64,000 nt of DNA from Dendrolimus kikuchii (taxonomy: Eukaryota > Arthropoda > Insecta > Lepidoptera > Lasiocampidae): positions 7,475,838 to 7,539,837 of the forward strand of contig CM034401.1 in the NCBI GenBank assembly GCA_019925095.2, written 5' to 3'. The first letter of the stretch is position 1, and every line of letters begins with the position of its first letter. The notes beneath the pieces are model-generated. The model made no database searches, was not told the origin of the DNA, and saw nothing but the letters and a program-made list of their open reading frames with translations. Below are positions 21,840-36,800 of the stretch, piece by piece. Position numbers and translations under genes: made by a program.

Positions 21840-24800
21840 GTAAGTTTTCTTTCTTTTACTTATTTTGAACCAAACAAAGGAGTTCCAGGCGGGTTTAATT
21901 TTTATAACGCTAACATTTCTCGAAAATAACTTTAGTGCGATGTAAAGTGTAATTAGAGAAATAACTTCTTTAATGATGCCTCTAGAATTAATTATCAAGA
22001 AGTGTTAACTAATGATCCACTCGTCCCTATGACCTCAAGATATTTCCTAGATACTTTTAATAACGCGATTAACGCGGTTGATTTATAAATTACTACTTGT
22101 AATGTCTCAACTTGTTGTTTTCTGTTTTAAAATTGTCATGACGCAAGCGTCGCTAAGATAAATCTTTGATTTCCTCTTTTAGGTAATTATACTGATTGTC
22201 GCGGATATTGACGCTTGTAGCATTGTTGTCAAAAGACAGCATACTCGTATAATTAATTGCATACAATTTAATATTTTTTTAGGACACCTTTGTTTCGGTT
22301 TTTATGTTTGTATAAATAAAAACGGGTTTGTAGTTGAAATAAGAATTTAATTTTTGTTTCATTTTTGTCTTTGCTCTCACGTTAGTGTTTGAGTTTGCCT
22401 TTAACTCTATTTCAATAATAGAATTTTCTCAAGTCTGTGACTTATGGGGAGTAAAGAAGTTTTGCCACACATTTACGCAGCAATTCCAGAAATTGTACAG
22501 ACGCAATATATAATACAACTATAGTGATCGGTTAAACTACATATAGAGGACTTTCTTCCATATACTACGTAGCCTCTGTAAAATGTGGACGAATATCCGT
22601 GCAGGAACGGAGAAAGAATACAATCTCCTGCGGCCGGGCGGCCTGTCGTAAAAGGCTACAAAATAACCCAGAGCCCGACTAGATGGCTTCCACCCTTGGT
22701 CTAGAGTATGCCGCTATAACAACTTTGAGTTGTGTTCCGGCATTAGTGACCATATTCCAGTCTCCCTTAAGAGAGCAGCAGCGCATTTGTAGCACCTTTG
22801 GTGTTGCTTTATTATAAGGTATTCTATGAACCTTTATTATTAATTAATAATATTGGGTAAAAAACATCGCAATATTTAACGCAGTTCTGCAAGTTTCAAA
22901 GTATTCTTTGTGGCTGTGTCAAGATAAAAAAGAGAAAAGAGAAGAAAACGTGAGCTCAAATTGAAATACTTCAGCAAAGTTGTAATCTACCATTTCTACA
23001 TTTTGCGATCTTAATGTCTTAAGCCGATGTTAGAGAGATCATTTCTGTCTTTCGATTTGGATGAATCAACCTAAGTGATCAATAGAAACATTAACTTGAA
23101 ACGTTAAATGTCATTGAATACTGTCGTGTTCAATTTTGCGTCTTTAGACGAAAGTGATTCAATTTGATTTATCCGTTTATATGTCAGCATTACAAAAAAT
23201 GGATTTCATAAATATCCAATTTGTTTGTTGAAAATCCTCGTCATTTTTTTACATCCAGGAATGATCCAAAGAGTGTATATTATGTATATAAAAATAATAT
23301 CAGCCCATAAATGTCCCACTGCTGGGCTCGGGCCTCCCATTATAGGGGGGAACGGACAGTATACCGGCCACGCTTGTCCAAGGCGGCTTGGCAGGTTTGA
23401 CACATCGGTTATCTCGATGTGCAGGTTGCATCACGATGTTTTCCTTCACCGTTATTAGCACATGGTAATTGTAACAATATGCACATTAGGTCAGAAAACT
23501 CCCTAAGTGGTGCATGCGTTCCGGCCTGGATCGAACCCGCGCCCTTTGAGTGTTGGACGCGTGCGCTAACCATTACGCTACCACGACTTACGTATATTAT
23601 GTACATTTCTTAAATAAACATAGCATTCTATTGCATGTTTATTAATACGATAATCTTCGTTGCCAATGAAGGTTTCAATATCTTATCAGCTGAAATACAT
23701 ATCGGATCGTGGTTTTTGTGTACTGATTACGACCTGTATCAGACACAAATCCTAGCAATTCCAATCAATCATTCCTATTCCAGTTCCAATGTCATTTGAA
23801 GTGGAACGGAATGCTCCCTTTTTATGAAAAATTATGGAAGTTTCCATTTGATACATAGTCCCTAATAGCATATAGTGTCTTAACAACTCTTAATCATGTA
23901 CACTGTTGTTCCTACGTAAACCTATTCAAGTACATGCCATGTATCCAGGTCCTTTCCTCATTTGAGCCAAATTATACTATGCAAATCGTCTGCCCAATCA
24001 GAACCCAATGCTTTTACAACTGTTTAAGATGGGTCCTACATTGACTTCATATTCGTTGATATTGCCAGTTTTGGTGTGTACCTTAATAGTACATTACCAA
24101 AACTGACAAAATCTACAATATTGTGGTACAAATCTGATACTACATTTGTAGTACCTATCCGATTTGAGACGTTTCGGTTAGAAGATAACATTCCATGCAT
24201 TTTCGAAAACCCAGTCTCTATTCTAGAACTCGTCTGTTTCATCGTTCCTGCACTTCCTACTCATGATTAGCACATTTGCACTTTAGATATCTAAACATCA
24301 TTAAAAGCTTGTATGTTGTTTTCATAACATCAATTATTATATATATTAAATATCACTTTAACCCAAGGTCTGACAATCTTTACCAAGGTCAAGGTGTTCA
24401 TATCAAGCTCCGTTTGATGCAACTGTGTTTGTTTTTCTCCTTGCATTCTATCACAATAAACATGCATCTAATTGCGAGACTTAGCTCTTGCTAATTAATA
24501 TGGATTTGATAAACAACTTTACTTTGAGTATTTTTTATAAATGTTGTTTACTTATGATTGCTTACATATTTTCTCAAAGAATTAAACTTTAGTAGATATC
24601 TCCAGACTTTGAAAGGGTGCTCTTTACGCCTTAGTATTATAATTCTTATAATATATAAAATATTGTCATAAAAACTTATGGTTATAACTAGTGGAATAGA
24701 ATTATTAAATTTTCTTTAATGCACATAAGAAAGTTATTAAATAAATAACTAATAACATTATTTTTCATTACTACAATCGGCGGTCTTATCGCTAACAGCG

Positions 24801-27800
24801 ATGTCTTCCATAACAGATAGATCTATTTTTCAATCACCGGATAACGAGTTATTTATAAAACAAAATACATGGAAAATTACAAAATGACAGTTGTATGAAT
24901 AAAACATTTTAATTGTTTAATTTTTTAATTCAACCAGATTATATTTTATTCTATTGGTAACTTTTATGTGATGATCGAAAAATCGCCCCCTAGTGTAGAT
25001 TGATATGCAATGCGCAACAAAGTTTGTAATATTAACCATAAAAAATATAAATATATGAAAAGTGGAATATAACATATAATACATTTTTCATGTGTTATAT
25101 TTATATACACATTGATATCGATAGAAAGTACACTTTTTTTAATCAATTGCTTCAAAGTTAAGCCTTTTTAAATCACATTTTAATATGTAAAAGTATTTCA
25201 ACGTTTCTTTACTACATACATACATACATACATAACTTCACGACAGTTCCCTTACGGGGTAGGCACGAACAACAGAGCGCCATTCAGGCTTATTCTTACA
25301 CACCTCACTTGCTTCTTTGACATTCGTAACTCTTGTCATGCACGTTCGTCTGTTCTTAAGGCTCCTGACATCACCTTCTGCTAGTACACGATCAATTTGA
25401 TCATGGAAGGTGTGTCGTGGCCTTCCACGACTTCTGCATCCATCCACTTTTGCATTGTATATCTATTTAGTTATTCTTTCATCATGCATTCTTTGCACAT
25501 GCCCGAATCACCGGAGCATTCCTTTCCTTACCTTCACCCCGACACTCTCTTTCTTACTTCGGTATTACGAACGCGGTCCGCGAGCGTCACTCCGCAGATT
25601 TTGCGCAGTGCTCGCATCTCGACCGCGTTTACTCTATTTTCATGCTCTCTCTTCTCTCTTACGTGAGCGTAGGTACCAGCATCGCGTTGTGTATGGTAAG
25701 CTGGGCCTTCTGGCTCAAGTTCTTAGCGCCTAGAAGTTTACTTAACGCTCCATTCACATACATTACTACATACATTAACAATATGGTTAAGCGTCAAACT
25801 TATTATTCTACAGAAAATAATAAGTTTGACACACATCATAGTAAAGAAACTGCTATATAGCCATTAGGATCTCGAGCCTTATACGTGTCGGAAACACAGC
25901 CTTGTGCAAATGACTGGTAGTTTGGTTGCAAAATATATTTTGCGAAAACTTACCGAATCCAAGTCCGAACAGCAAATGTTTTGCAAAGGACATTTTACTA
26001 TATACTAATAATTATATAAATATAAAGTGGTTTGAATGTTCTTGTAATGTTTATCTGTTGCACCTCCATGGCTGCGGATGTTAAATTATTTTTGTAAAAA
26101 TGACTAGGTATTGAATTATAAAAACAGCACTTTGCTGCTCACCAAAATAACCAAACACAAGAATGTAATATTTACAATATTTCTAAGGAAAACAAGAGCC
26201 GGCCGTATTGCTTGCTTAAAGCGATATCTATTAGGCAACATTAAGGCCCGCTTGCACAACGATCGTCTTTAAATCAAATTTAGTTAATCATATTAAACTG
26301 CCTAAACACATTTTACACAAAACGTATTTAAGATTTCTTGCATGAGGCGGTCTCCCATGTTATTTAGCTAAATGTATTTATGCCGTCGGTTAAACAGCCA
26401 GATGTGTTCCGTTTCACGCGGCGATCCATATTTTCGGACAACCATACGAAATTTAGCTTTAATGTTAGTTATTTCTTGCGTAAAAAGGGATTTTAGTTGG
26501 CCAATGTCAACTTGACATTTGAAATTTCGTTCGTTTGGTTAGGTTTACTTCGGAATTTTTGGCGGCAACCTGAAGAATGATTTTTTGCTGTGTTGTTTTA
26601 TTTTAGATTTTATGGGTATTTAGCATTGAGATAAATAATTAAGCAAATAATATACGAGTGACAATATGTAATTGACTTTTTAATAACTTACAATTTCATA
26701 AAGAATAATAAATATTAATTTATGAAAACAGTTGTTGAAATGTTCTTTAATGCAGATATATGCTTTCCCATCTCTTGTTCAGGGTCTTTTTTATAATCAA
26801 AGAATTTTAGATAAAGATCACAGGTTTGTCTTCGCTGCCTCCATTATATAGGCGTTCTAGTTCATCACATACTTCTTTAGCGCTTTTATATCGTATAACT
26901 TGTTCTAGAATCTCATCCGTCATATTGTCGTCATCAGAGTAAAAACGACACGGTAAATTTTTAGAAATTGTTGTAAATTTATTTCATATTTTGCTTTAGC
27001 ATCTGCATCATCAGATGCTACAGGCTCGTCGAGCTTTTGAAGTTTTCCTTGCAACATTTCTTCAGCGCCGGGTATTGCCCTACACACTCAATACGATACC
27101 ACCAATGCTTATAGTTTTTATCATCTAGGTGCATTATTTGTACCTTAGAAGCCTCTGCGATCGCCTTATCCATGAACGTCAGGCCGAGTACAATGCTAGA
27201 ATATTGTATTTATTCTTTCCAAGTTACAATATCTTTATCGCATCCAAATCCTTAACTTTCTTACTCTGCTACCATGTTAAAGTTTGTACGAATAATGGGT
27301 ATTTAGAATAGAGAAAAATAATTCAAGCAAATAATATACGAGTGTCAATCTGTAATTGACTTTTCAATAAGTGACAATTTCATAAAGAATAGTAAATATT
27401 AATTTATGAAAAGAGGTTACTCAACATTTTTTGTCCTTAAACGCGTTTAAGGCAGTTAAATACCAATTTTTGGATGATTAACTTTGACAGTTCTTTAAAC
27501 ATATTTACCGGTAAAGTTTGCGTTGTGCAAGACGCTAATCGTATTTAAGGGTGTAAAATGCGTTTAGTGTTTCTTAAATAAATTTAAGGAACGTTATGCA
27601 AGCGGCCCTAAGAATATTTTTAGCCAATTAATACATTTTATGCAGAAAGGTATAGAAGATGGCTCGGAATTTTTAAATGACTCTTATTCCAGAAAGCAAC
27701 GTGAGAATCTAATGTAGTTATTTTATAAGATAATCACGTAAATGCTTAATTATTACAGCGAGCCATATATCCTTGGCTGTCCGACACAGTCTCAAAGTTT

Positions 27801-30800
27801 ATTCGCCAATTAAGTAATTGAAATAAAAACGAACAGTGAGGCAAAGTATCATTGTCTATATAATTACTTATTACAAATATAACTGTACTTGATGTTATCC
27901 GCCCTTGAATGTTTTTATTTCCACAGTTTTAGAGGGAATTACTAAGGAAGGGAAAAAGGCGGAATTTGGAAGAAAATATACAGTAGTACAACAGTTACTT
28001 TGCTGTTCTTTCAATCGGCATTTACATATCTTTGTACCTTATGCTAATAAGTCAATACAATTCTTGTGTACTTCAGCTTAACTCAATTATTCATGTATAT
28101 AAATAATTTCTACTGTATTATTGGAGAAACTATACCATTGTTAGCAAGCAGCCTAACCAGTGATTGGCATCGTATTAATAATTTATTCAAAACATTAAGA
28201 AATCTTACATTTTATTTTTATTTTCGAGTCATACAATGTATTAAATATATTATTGTATGGGTACAAAAAATATAAGATTTCTTAATCTATACTAATATTA
28301 TAAAGCTGAAGAATTTGTTTGTTTGTTTACACGCTAATCTCAGGAACCGCTGGTCCGATTTGAAAAATTATTTCAGTGTTGAATAGTACATTTATCGTGG
28401 CACGCTATAGGCTATATTATATTTTCAAAAAAATTAGGGATCCTTACTAAAAGTGCAATAATGTAACCCAAGGTGTAAAAATATGACCCGAAAATTCCTT
28501 ACACAGCGTGCGCTGCGAGAACTATTGATTATAGAATAAAACAATGTACTACCACTTTGCAGAGCATATAATTATTGTCTACAAAAAATATCGCGTAACC
28601 ATATGTCTAACTATTGTAGTTATCTCACAATAAGTGTTTTCTTTTATTTTTTAAATAATTAAATGCCGTCACTTCAAAAACTCTTTATTTTGTACTTTGG
28701 TATTAATCCCTATCAAAATAAATTACTCTATATTCAAGACGAATTCAATACCTTTCTAGAACTTTTTCAATTATACAATTCGGACGTTTCATTCAAAAGA
28801 TATCGCGATATTTAAAATGTAAGTATTAGTGTTATAGCCAAATATACTAATATGGTTTGATTGAACGCGCTAATCTCAGGAACTACTGGTCTGATTTGAA
28901 AAATTCTTTCAGTGTTGGATAGCCCATTTATCGAGGAAGGCTTTAGGCTATATATCATCACGCTAAGGCCAATAGGAGCGGAGCACCAATGAAGAATGTT
29001 TCAAAATCGGAGGGTTTTTAAAGCAAATTCCACGCGGACGACGTCGCGGGCACAGCTAGTATCTTTAATAAATTGACTGCGTGCCAATCATTGAGTGTTG
29101 TCTCAATAATGATATAGTTTACCCTATATTGTTTTTGTATGTTATATATAGGTAACATAATTTATTTGCCGTGTTTATGTATAAATTAAAATATGTAAAT
29201 AAAGAAATAACAATATATAAATTATTTACGTAAGTAGATATACATAATGTGTCAGTGTTAATTGTGATAATAATGCTTATATTTTCTTGTATGAAGTTTA
29301 ATTTTAATACACATTATTATGGACGGAGCTTACTGTTATCATGTTTATTACTCATGTTTACGTTGTAGTTCAGAGTGTATATGAAATTTTATTTTTTCAT
29401 CACTCAATTTTTTTTCATTATTCTGTTGTGGCATATAAAATATACGCTTCTACCATTTTTTTCTTATAAATAATAAAAATAATAATAAAGGAAAATGGCT
29501 GTGACATAATGAATATTGTACAAAATAAACAAATGAACATGACCATACTATAAAGGTTTCGATTTTGCCAAGATGGCCATTGAACCCTAAATATAAAAAA
29601 ATACAAGAACAAGACAATCACTTGCGAAACCGTATAATATAGGGTAAACTATACTATTGTTGGCACCCACCCTCAATGCTTGGCAACCTATGAATTTAGT
29701 CATTGTATTGATGGAATTATTTTTTAGTTATACGGTAATAATAATAATATTGTTGTATGACTACAAAATAAAACATATTAAGATTTCTTAATATCTTAGT
29801 TAAATTGACAGGGTGCCATTTGCGGAAGGTGGTGCCAACTCTGCCAACAATACTATAATTTCCCCCTATAAAATATGCTTTTGATATGAATATATATTAG
29901 AGATGCTACGAATATTCGGCTTCTCTCGGTATTCGGCCACTTTTTTAACTATTCGGTATTCTGCTGAATACAGTGTAGAATTCGGCCTGTTGTTAAGACT
30001 TTTAAGTTCTAGTTAGGTTAGACCCTACTTAATCAATAACTGAAAGTCCTAAAACAAAATAATACTGTGAAATACCTTTTGCAAAATACTTAGTTCCAAA
30101 TGTGGTTTACGATACAATGGCGACAAAGGCTTGCATTATGTTTAACAAGACGTTTTCACATGCGTGCATGGACTTTATTTATTTAAGAATACCTTTGTTT
30201 TTTATTATTGCCTTCCTGTATCCGCAGTCTCTACAACTATTACAAGACGTGTTGAGTTCATAGAATGTCGAAGCGAGTATCTCCCAAGGGAAACATCTCA
30301 TAAGGTCCATGTGAACTAGTTTCAGCAGTTATCAACTTTAAAGATGATACGTCGTCTTTTTAGCCGTGTCAAATTCCTTTGTTGTAGTCTGATTTTCACG
30401 TTGTCTTAAATGTTTTATTTTCTGTATACATTAGCGGTCTTATTCATATTGAGTTAAAGTAAGTTTGTAGGCTTCTTTATGAACCTTGAAGAAGCCTAAA
30501 AACTTACTCTTAACTTTTTGTTGGCGGGAACTGAAAGGGGACGTCGCCCCATTTAGTTTTATTTTGTAAAACTGTATAAAATTACTCTAAAATTAACAAT
30601 AGGTGCAGAATATTAATATTTTAGAGTAGTAATTATGTGTTTTTGTGAGAAATGTGAACTGTGTAGTCAAATTTGGCTTTTCGAGTTGTCATAAGAACTC
30701 CGTTGAATGGTGTCAGTTGATAAATTAAAATTCAGCTGAGCAATGCGTACAATTAAGAAAATGAAGAAACTATTTGTACCAAGATCTGGCTTAAAGGCTT

Positions 30801-33800
30801 AGCTGCCAAGCCTATATCCCAAATGATAAGGTAGACAGTAGTTATTACTTTATTAATTAGTGTACAATCTGGAGCAATTAATAAACCTGACTTGTAGATG
30901 CGAGTACTCGTGTTACATAGTGAGTAACGATAATTGATTACAACAGAAATACGGTATTGCTAGATGTACGCCTGCCTACAACAATTGCCCGTTTCCTTGG
31001 ACGTTTCATTCAAACGGACCTCCTACGTTACTTTGTACGTTGTTATTTATCCATACAAGAATTAGCGATGTTTTAAACGCGGTACAACAAGTTACATAAT
31101 AGACAATGGGTATCTATCGAGACATTTCTACACGTAGTTTGATTTCGGCATGAATGTGGTTTAATAATTAAAGGGAGACGGGTACGTACATTCGGGCCAA
31201 AAAATGTTAAGATATGGCTTAAAAAAGCGTTATATATATTTTTATTACATATTAAAAAACATCAGCCCTAAATTCTAGCTGGAAGAAGAGAAATCTTAAA
31301 AACAACAGCATATATAAAATAAGTTATGGATTATCATAATCGAATGAATTTCAACAATTAAAATAACTAAACCCACTACAATTATAAAATATATCAACAT
31401 AATAGAAAGAAATGTTAAATTCACTCTATTTTTTTTACAATCTGGGCACAAGAATGTAGAAAACGTATACGTCTCCTTTTTACATATTGTTCTACAAAGA
31501 AGGGAACTATCAAAAAGGGGCATCGTCTTTGCCTAGTGGCGGCAGAGCCGGTAAGGGGCCTCGAGTTTTAACTCTGTCCTGGTCCAATTCGCAGGGGGCA
31601 AATACCCCCCGGTGACGTAGTACGGGAGCTGCCAGACACATAAGGGGTATGTCGGCGGCTCGCGTCGGCCAATCTGCAGCATTCGGTGGCCATCACGGGC
31701 TTCGCGTTGGCTCCGTCTGCGGCTTTCGATGGCCATCTCGGACTTTAGGTGGCTATCTGCGGCGTTTGGTGGCCTTTCTGCCGCATGGTGATTTTCGCGA
31801 CCTCTCAAACATCGCCCTGATCCCGGCGGATGATGTCACGGGGGGTGGGTAGCCATCTTGGTGCCTCGTGATTTGGTGGTCGCGCGTGTAAGGGAGCAAT
31901 CCCGTGGAGGCGTGTGTGGTGGCCGTGGTCGGCGCGGTTGAACATCCGACGCGCCGACATCTCCACAAATTCCTCGACACTGGGAAAGCTCAACTCGCTG
32001 GCGATCACGTCGTTCAAAGAAGGGAGTGGCTTAGTTCAATTGATAAAGCTGTTGCTGTCTTCGAGAAGCAGCGTGTAGAACACTCAGATGGCATGTTGTT
32101 ATAAATTTTTTGTAATGCACTTGCTAGGTTTTAAAATTGCACAGCTGAGTTATCCTGTAACCTTTATGGCTGTAACAAATGTGTGTGATTTTTCTAGATT
32201 GGGGTTATGTTTACTATTTACCTGTTACGTTTAACAGCGCATAAATGTCCCACTGCTTGGCTCGGGCCTTCTATTATAGGGAACGGACAGTATACCCGCC
32301 ACGCTTGTCCAAGGTGGCTTGGCAAGTTTGCCACATCGGTTATCTCAATGTGCAGATTGCATCACGATGATATCCTTCACTGTTGTTCTTAGCACGTGGT
32401 AATTGTAACAATATGCACATTAGGTCAGAAAACTTGCATGCGTTCCGGCCAGGATCGAACCCGCGCCCTTTGAGTTTGGGACGCGTATACGCTCGCCATT
32501 ACGCTACCACGACTTTTGAAGAAATATTTAACCTCATTTTATTCAATTTGGCACATGTATTCATTCAAAACTGGACTATACTTGAAGAAGAAAAACATCT
32601 ATATATGTTTTTTTATTACATGAGTTCAGCAGACTGGCAAATAACCCACGTAACACCAAAGGTACTACCAATGTGCTGCCGCTCTCTAAAGGGAGACTGG
32701 AACCTGGCCACTAATGCCGAAACACAACTTAAGGTTGTTGTGGTCGCATAAATCAGCGGTGGCAGCCAACCAGACGTTCAAATACCCTAGAACCTAGCTG
32801 TGGGTTGTTTTGTCGCCTCTTACGACATGCCGCCCGGCCGCAGGAAACTGTATTCTTTCTTCGTTCCTACATGGATAATTGCACGGACTAATATATATTT
32901 AATTGGTAACCAGGTTTATTATGTATTTTATATTTGAGACAATAAGATGAAAAAAGCCTAACAGCTATCTGCCAAAAAATATCGCTTAAAACGAAGTCTT
33001 CGCTTCCTTGAAGAACAAATCGTGAAAAATAGAGATTAGAACACTGTGTATTTAACTGAGGGTTGGAATTTGATTTTCAGTGTATATAATGATTATTAGG
33101 TACCGTGAGTTTAATCTTGTAAAAACATAACGAGTTCCTAATTTATCTTTATTTTATTCAATAAGATAACTAGAAATAGTTTCCAAAGTCTTAAAAAAAC
33201 TTCTGAAGTGGAAAATTCTGAAAAATTCACGATGGTAAAGCATAAGAAACGCTTTCAAGGAATGGGTTTAGAACAAGATCCATTGACTGCTTTTGAGTTA
33301 TTCGTTAGGTATTTTCAATTAAATGCTTTTTTAGGGGTTTTAAGTCAAATAACAAAAACAGTAGGCGTTCGTCGACGGAACATCTGAAAATGCCTTTGAT
33401 TAACTCTCACTTGCCAATTTATTTAAAAAGGTCAACCTTACTTATGTTCTACTTTTATAAACTTATTTACACAGCGTTGGTTTGAATGACAATTTTATTG
33501 TTTTTATGATAAAATATATCGTTATACAGTGTAAAAACCTAAACCTAAATAAATCTAATTTATTAGAGAATATACTTACGTGTCCACAAAAAGTTTTATC
33601 ATTTTACGTTTGGGGGTAAAAAGTAGCGAAGATTTAAGTCTAAAAATTTGCTGTCGATCAGCAAAAACTTCATCGAAATCGGCCTAGTAGTTTTTATATG
33701 AATCCCGAACAAACAGACAAAAATTTTTTAAAAATTACTTTATGTTTTCCGTTGTTTATATAGTTTATTCCAGTTGTTTTTTTTAATAGCTTCAATGTTA

Positions 33801-36800
33801 TAAGTTTAGACATTCTATTATATCAATAATAATTTGTGATTATTACTTTCTTTACACAATGATCAAATTGAAGATATTGTGAAGAAACTTCTTTTTAAAA
33901 AATAAATAAATAAAAACAAATGTCACCTGAAAAGCACTTTAAATAAGCGTGTATGTATGAAGAGATTAATGAAAGTTGATGGAGCTAAAAGTGTTTGTCA
34001 GGTTCGTAGCAGATGGGAAATTAGTCCTCTCTGCCTACGCTACACCAATGGGTATCAGGCGTGACAATATGTATGTATGTATTAATTTCTTTTAAATAAT
34101 TTAATAGTAATGTTCCAGTAAATAGACACATAAGATGTGCGCATTTATTACATAGTTCAACGACATTAATTTAAAAACAAAGGAAGATCATGGCGATATT
34201 TGTTCAAATTCAACGTCCCTATTATTAATATTATAAATGTGAAAGTAACTGTCTGTCTGTTAAGCTTTTACGGAAACAGCTACTGGAGTACTCGATCGGT
34301 TTTGCAGTAATTTTGTATATATGTAGTTTTAATACCGACATGGACATAGATACTTTTCATCCCGGGAGATGGAATAGTTTGCGATATAAAATGAAGTGAA
34401 TTTTCCAGAGGCCAATAGCACTGTTTTAAAAAATTAATACAATGTAACCTATATTAACGCCTGCTTTTTAAACAAGAGGTACGCACCAGGGTTGCGATAA
34501 ACTCTAGATTTGTATATGAGACCTTTTCATGGAAATACTAAATAAATAAAAAAATACTAATAAATTGACATTTACTTTACATTAATTCAATTGCAGTCTA
34601 TTTTGCGTTCTTGACCCATAACATAATTGCGTAGATATTTTATTTATCTGCCTTGATATTTTGTATGTTGTTGTGTTGATATTTATAAAAGTCGGACTGG
34701 TTTTTTATATTAATTAAGTTTTCCTTGTTGTGTTTCCTATATTATTTATTTAAATGATCTCCGGTTATTTCTTACATACATACACGTGTATGACAGCATC
34801 TACCGTGCAAAACTGTTGTGCTGTGGAAGAATCTCTCTTCCCAGAGCTTTATATAGGACCCTTCTAAAAGGGCCTAAACCATAATAACAGCCCATAAACG
34901 TCCCACTGGTGGGCTCGGACCTCCCATTTGCAAAGGACAATACGGGCAGCATACCCGTCACGCGTGTCCAAGGCAGATGGGCGAGTTTGATACATCGATT
35001 ATCCCGATGAAAACTTTCAGATTTCACATCACACAACATCACTCTGTGTGCCTTCACCGTTAGCACTTGGTACTTGCACATTAAATTAAAAAACTGCCTA
35101 TGAGCTACTGTATATAGAGGCCATTTATTAATTACGTAAGGTTGATCTTGACGATTTTTGACTCCCCTACCCCCGTGTAAAGATCGGGACCCTTACGTAA
35201 CTAATGAATGGCCCCATACCACATACAATAAAGTAGGCAGGTGGATCGTCTGCCTGTTTGCCTTCAAGTAAAAATAAAATTAAAAACATTAATTTGAAAG
35301 TTCTATAATTCTAAATAAACAATGAAGGGATAAATTATAATTACAAGCTCATTTACACAAGTAATGTACATTGTCCCAGATAATGGGAGGGACTTTGTAC
35401 TGTGACTAATGTCCGAGACAAAGGATATAATAATATGAATAATATTGATGAACTATGGAACAGTTCTTGTTTTATGCAAATTTTCAGGATTCCTGTGATA
35501 ACTGTTACAGTTATCGATTCTGGATCAGAGCCTCTAAAGTACTTAATAATTTATTATTATTATTATGATTAATTGCTTATTGATAACTGCTTTCCTTTTC
35601 ATAAAAATAATGTGAAATAAATACGTTATTTCCTCCGAGTTATTTTATCTTTCTCGTCAACATAGACCGTCTCTGTGGTTGAGAAGTATAAGCCTTTTAC
35701 CGTATAGCACACTGGAACGCAGAGCTTACGGGTTCGATTTCTGGTGTAGTAAATTTAAAAACAAAAGTCTTTGTCTGGAACCACCATCAAAATTATTCGT
35801 TATAATATACCCATACATGCATAATTTGTTCAGTTGGGGGATATACAATGTGTGTTTGTCTGCCAATTGTAGAATTCGAATATACATAGGAGGAATAACA
35901 ACAAAGGAACTTCACTATTCAAGCGTTCTTGGCAATGAAGTATATTATTTGTGGTAAACTTTACTGTCCAAATTGTACACTTGATAGAGATTAATAATAC
36001 CATTTATCACATAAATTACCTTACATTTTCCAAAAGACTATCATTCACATCTTTTTCTATACCTATTGTTTCTAATGTTGTTATATTGAAAATCTCGTTA
36101 TGATCATTAGTACAGATTGTGTAATTGACTCAAGTGTTACTTACACCAAGACAGTATATATCGCCGAAGGAACGGAACGTACGCCGTTGCCACTAGTAGG
36201 GTGTTTAATAACTTTTTTCATGCCATCTTAATAAAAATGTAAAATATGTGATGCCCGTTTGTTGTTGCTCAAGTATTTTAGTTATAATTGTTTAATTACC
36301 GCGAATTGTATGTTTATATAGACAGGTGATTTCCTATCCCAGCTTATTCTTTCTTTATTCGGTATAAAGTATGAACGAAAGAATGAAAACACTTTATTGT
36401 TAACCAAAAATTAAAACTGCATTCTTAAAAAGTAGGTACAATTAATGTTGAACAAAGGGCGGCCTTATTGCTTAAAGATATCTCTTCCTGGCAACCCCTT
36501 AGCCCTAGACCAAGGAAAATATTAAAACATGACGGCGATGGTGTACAATAAATAATAATATGAAACATTCAAAAGGTAAATAAATTAATAATAGACTTTA
36601 CAATTAAAAATGAAATTATTAATAGACTAATATTTTATTAAGTTTTCGCGACTTGTATACATAATACAACTACGTTTTAATGGTTAAACCGCGCTTAAAA
36701 CCTTTAAAACGTAGTTTTATTAATAACAGACTATACAAACATAATACATATCATATTAACTACAGAAAATACATACATACTAATCTTCCGAACAAACAGA

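Noticed and set aside
23409..23606. SINE head as a functional tRNA gene
   Set aside because: A and B boxes are present but no cloverleaf can be closed, and it is part of a dispersed SINE with target duplication.
31649..32104. Plus-strand open frames in the GC-rich block
   Set aside because: The minus strand shows a LINE C-terminus in the same place; the plus frames are compositional shadows.
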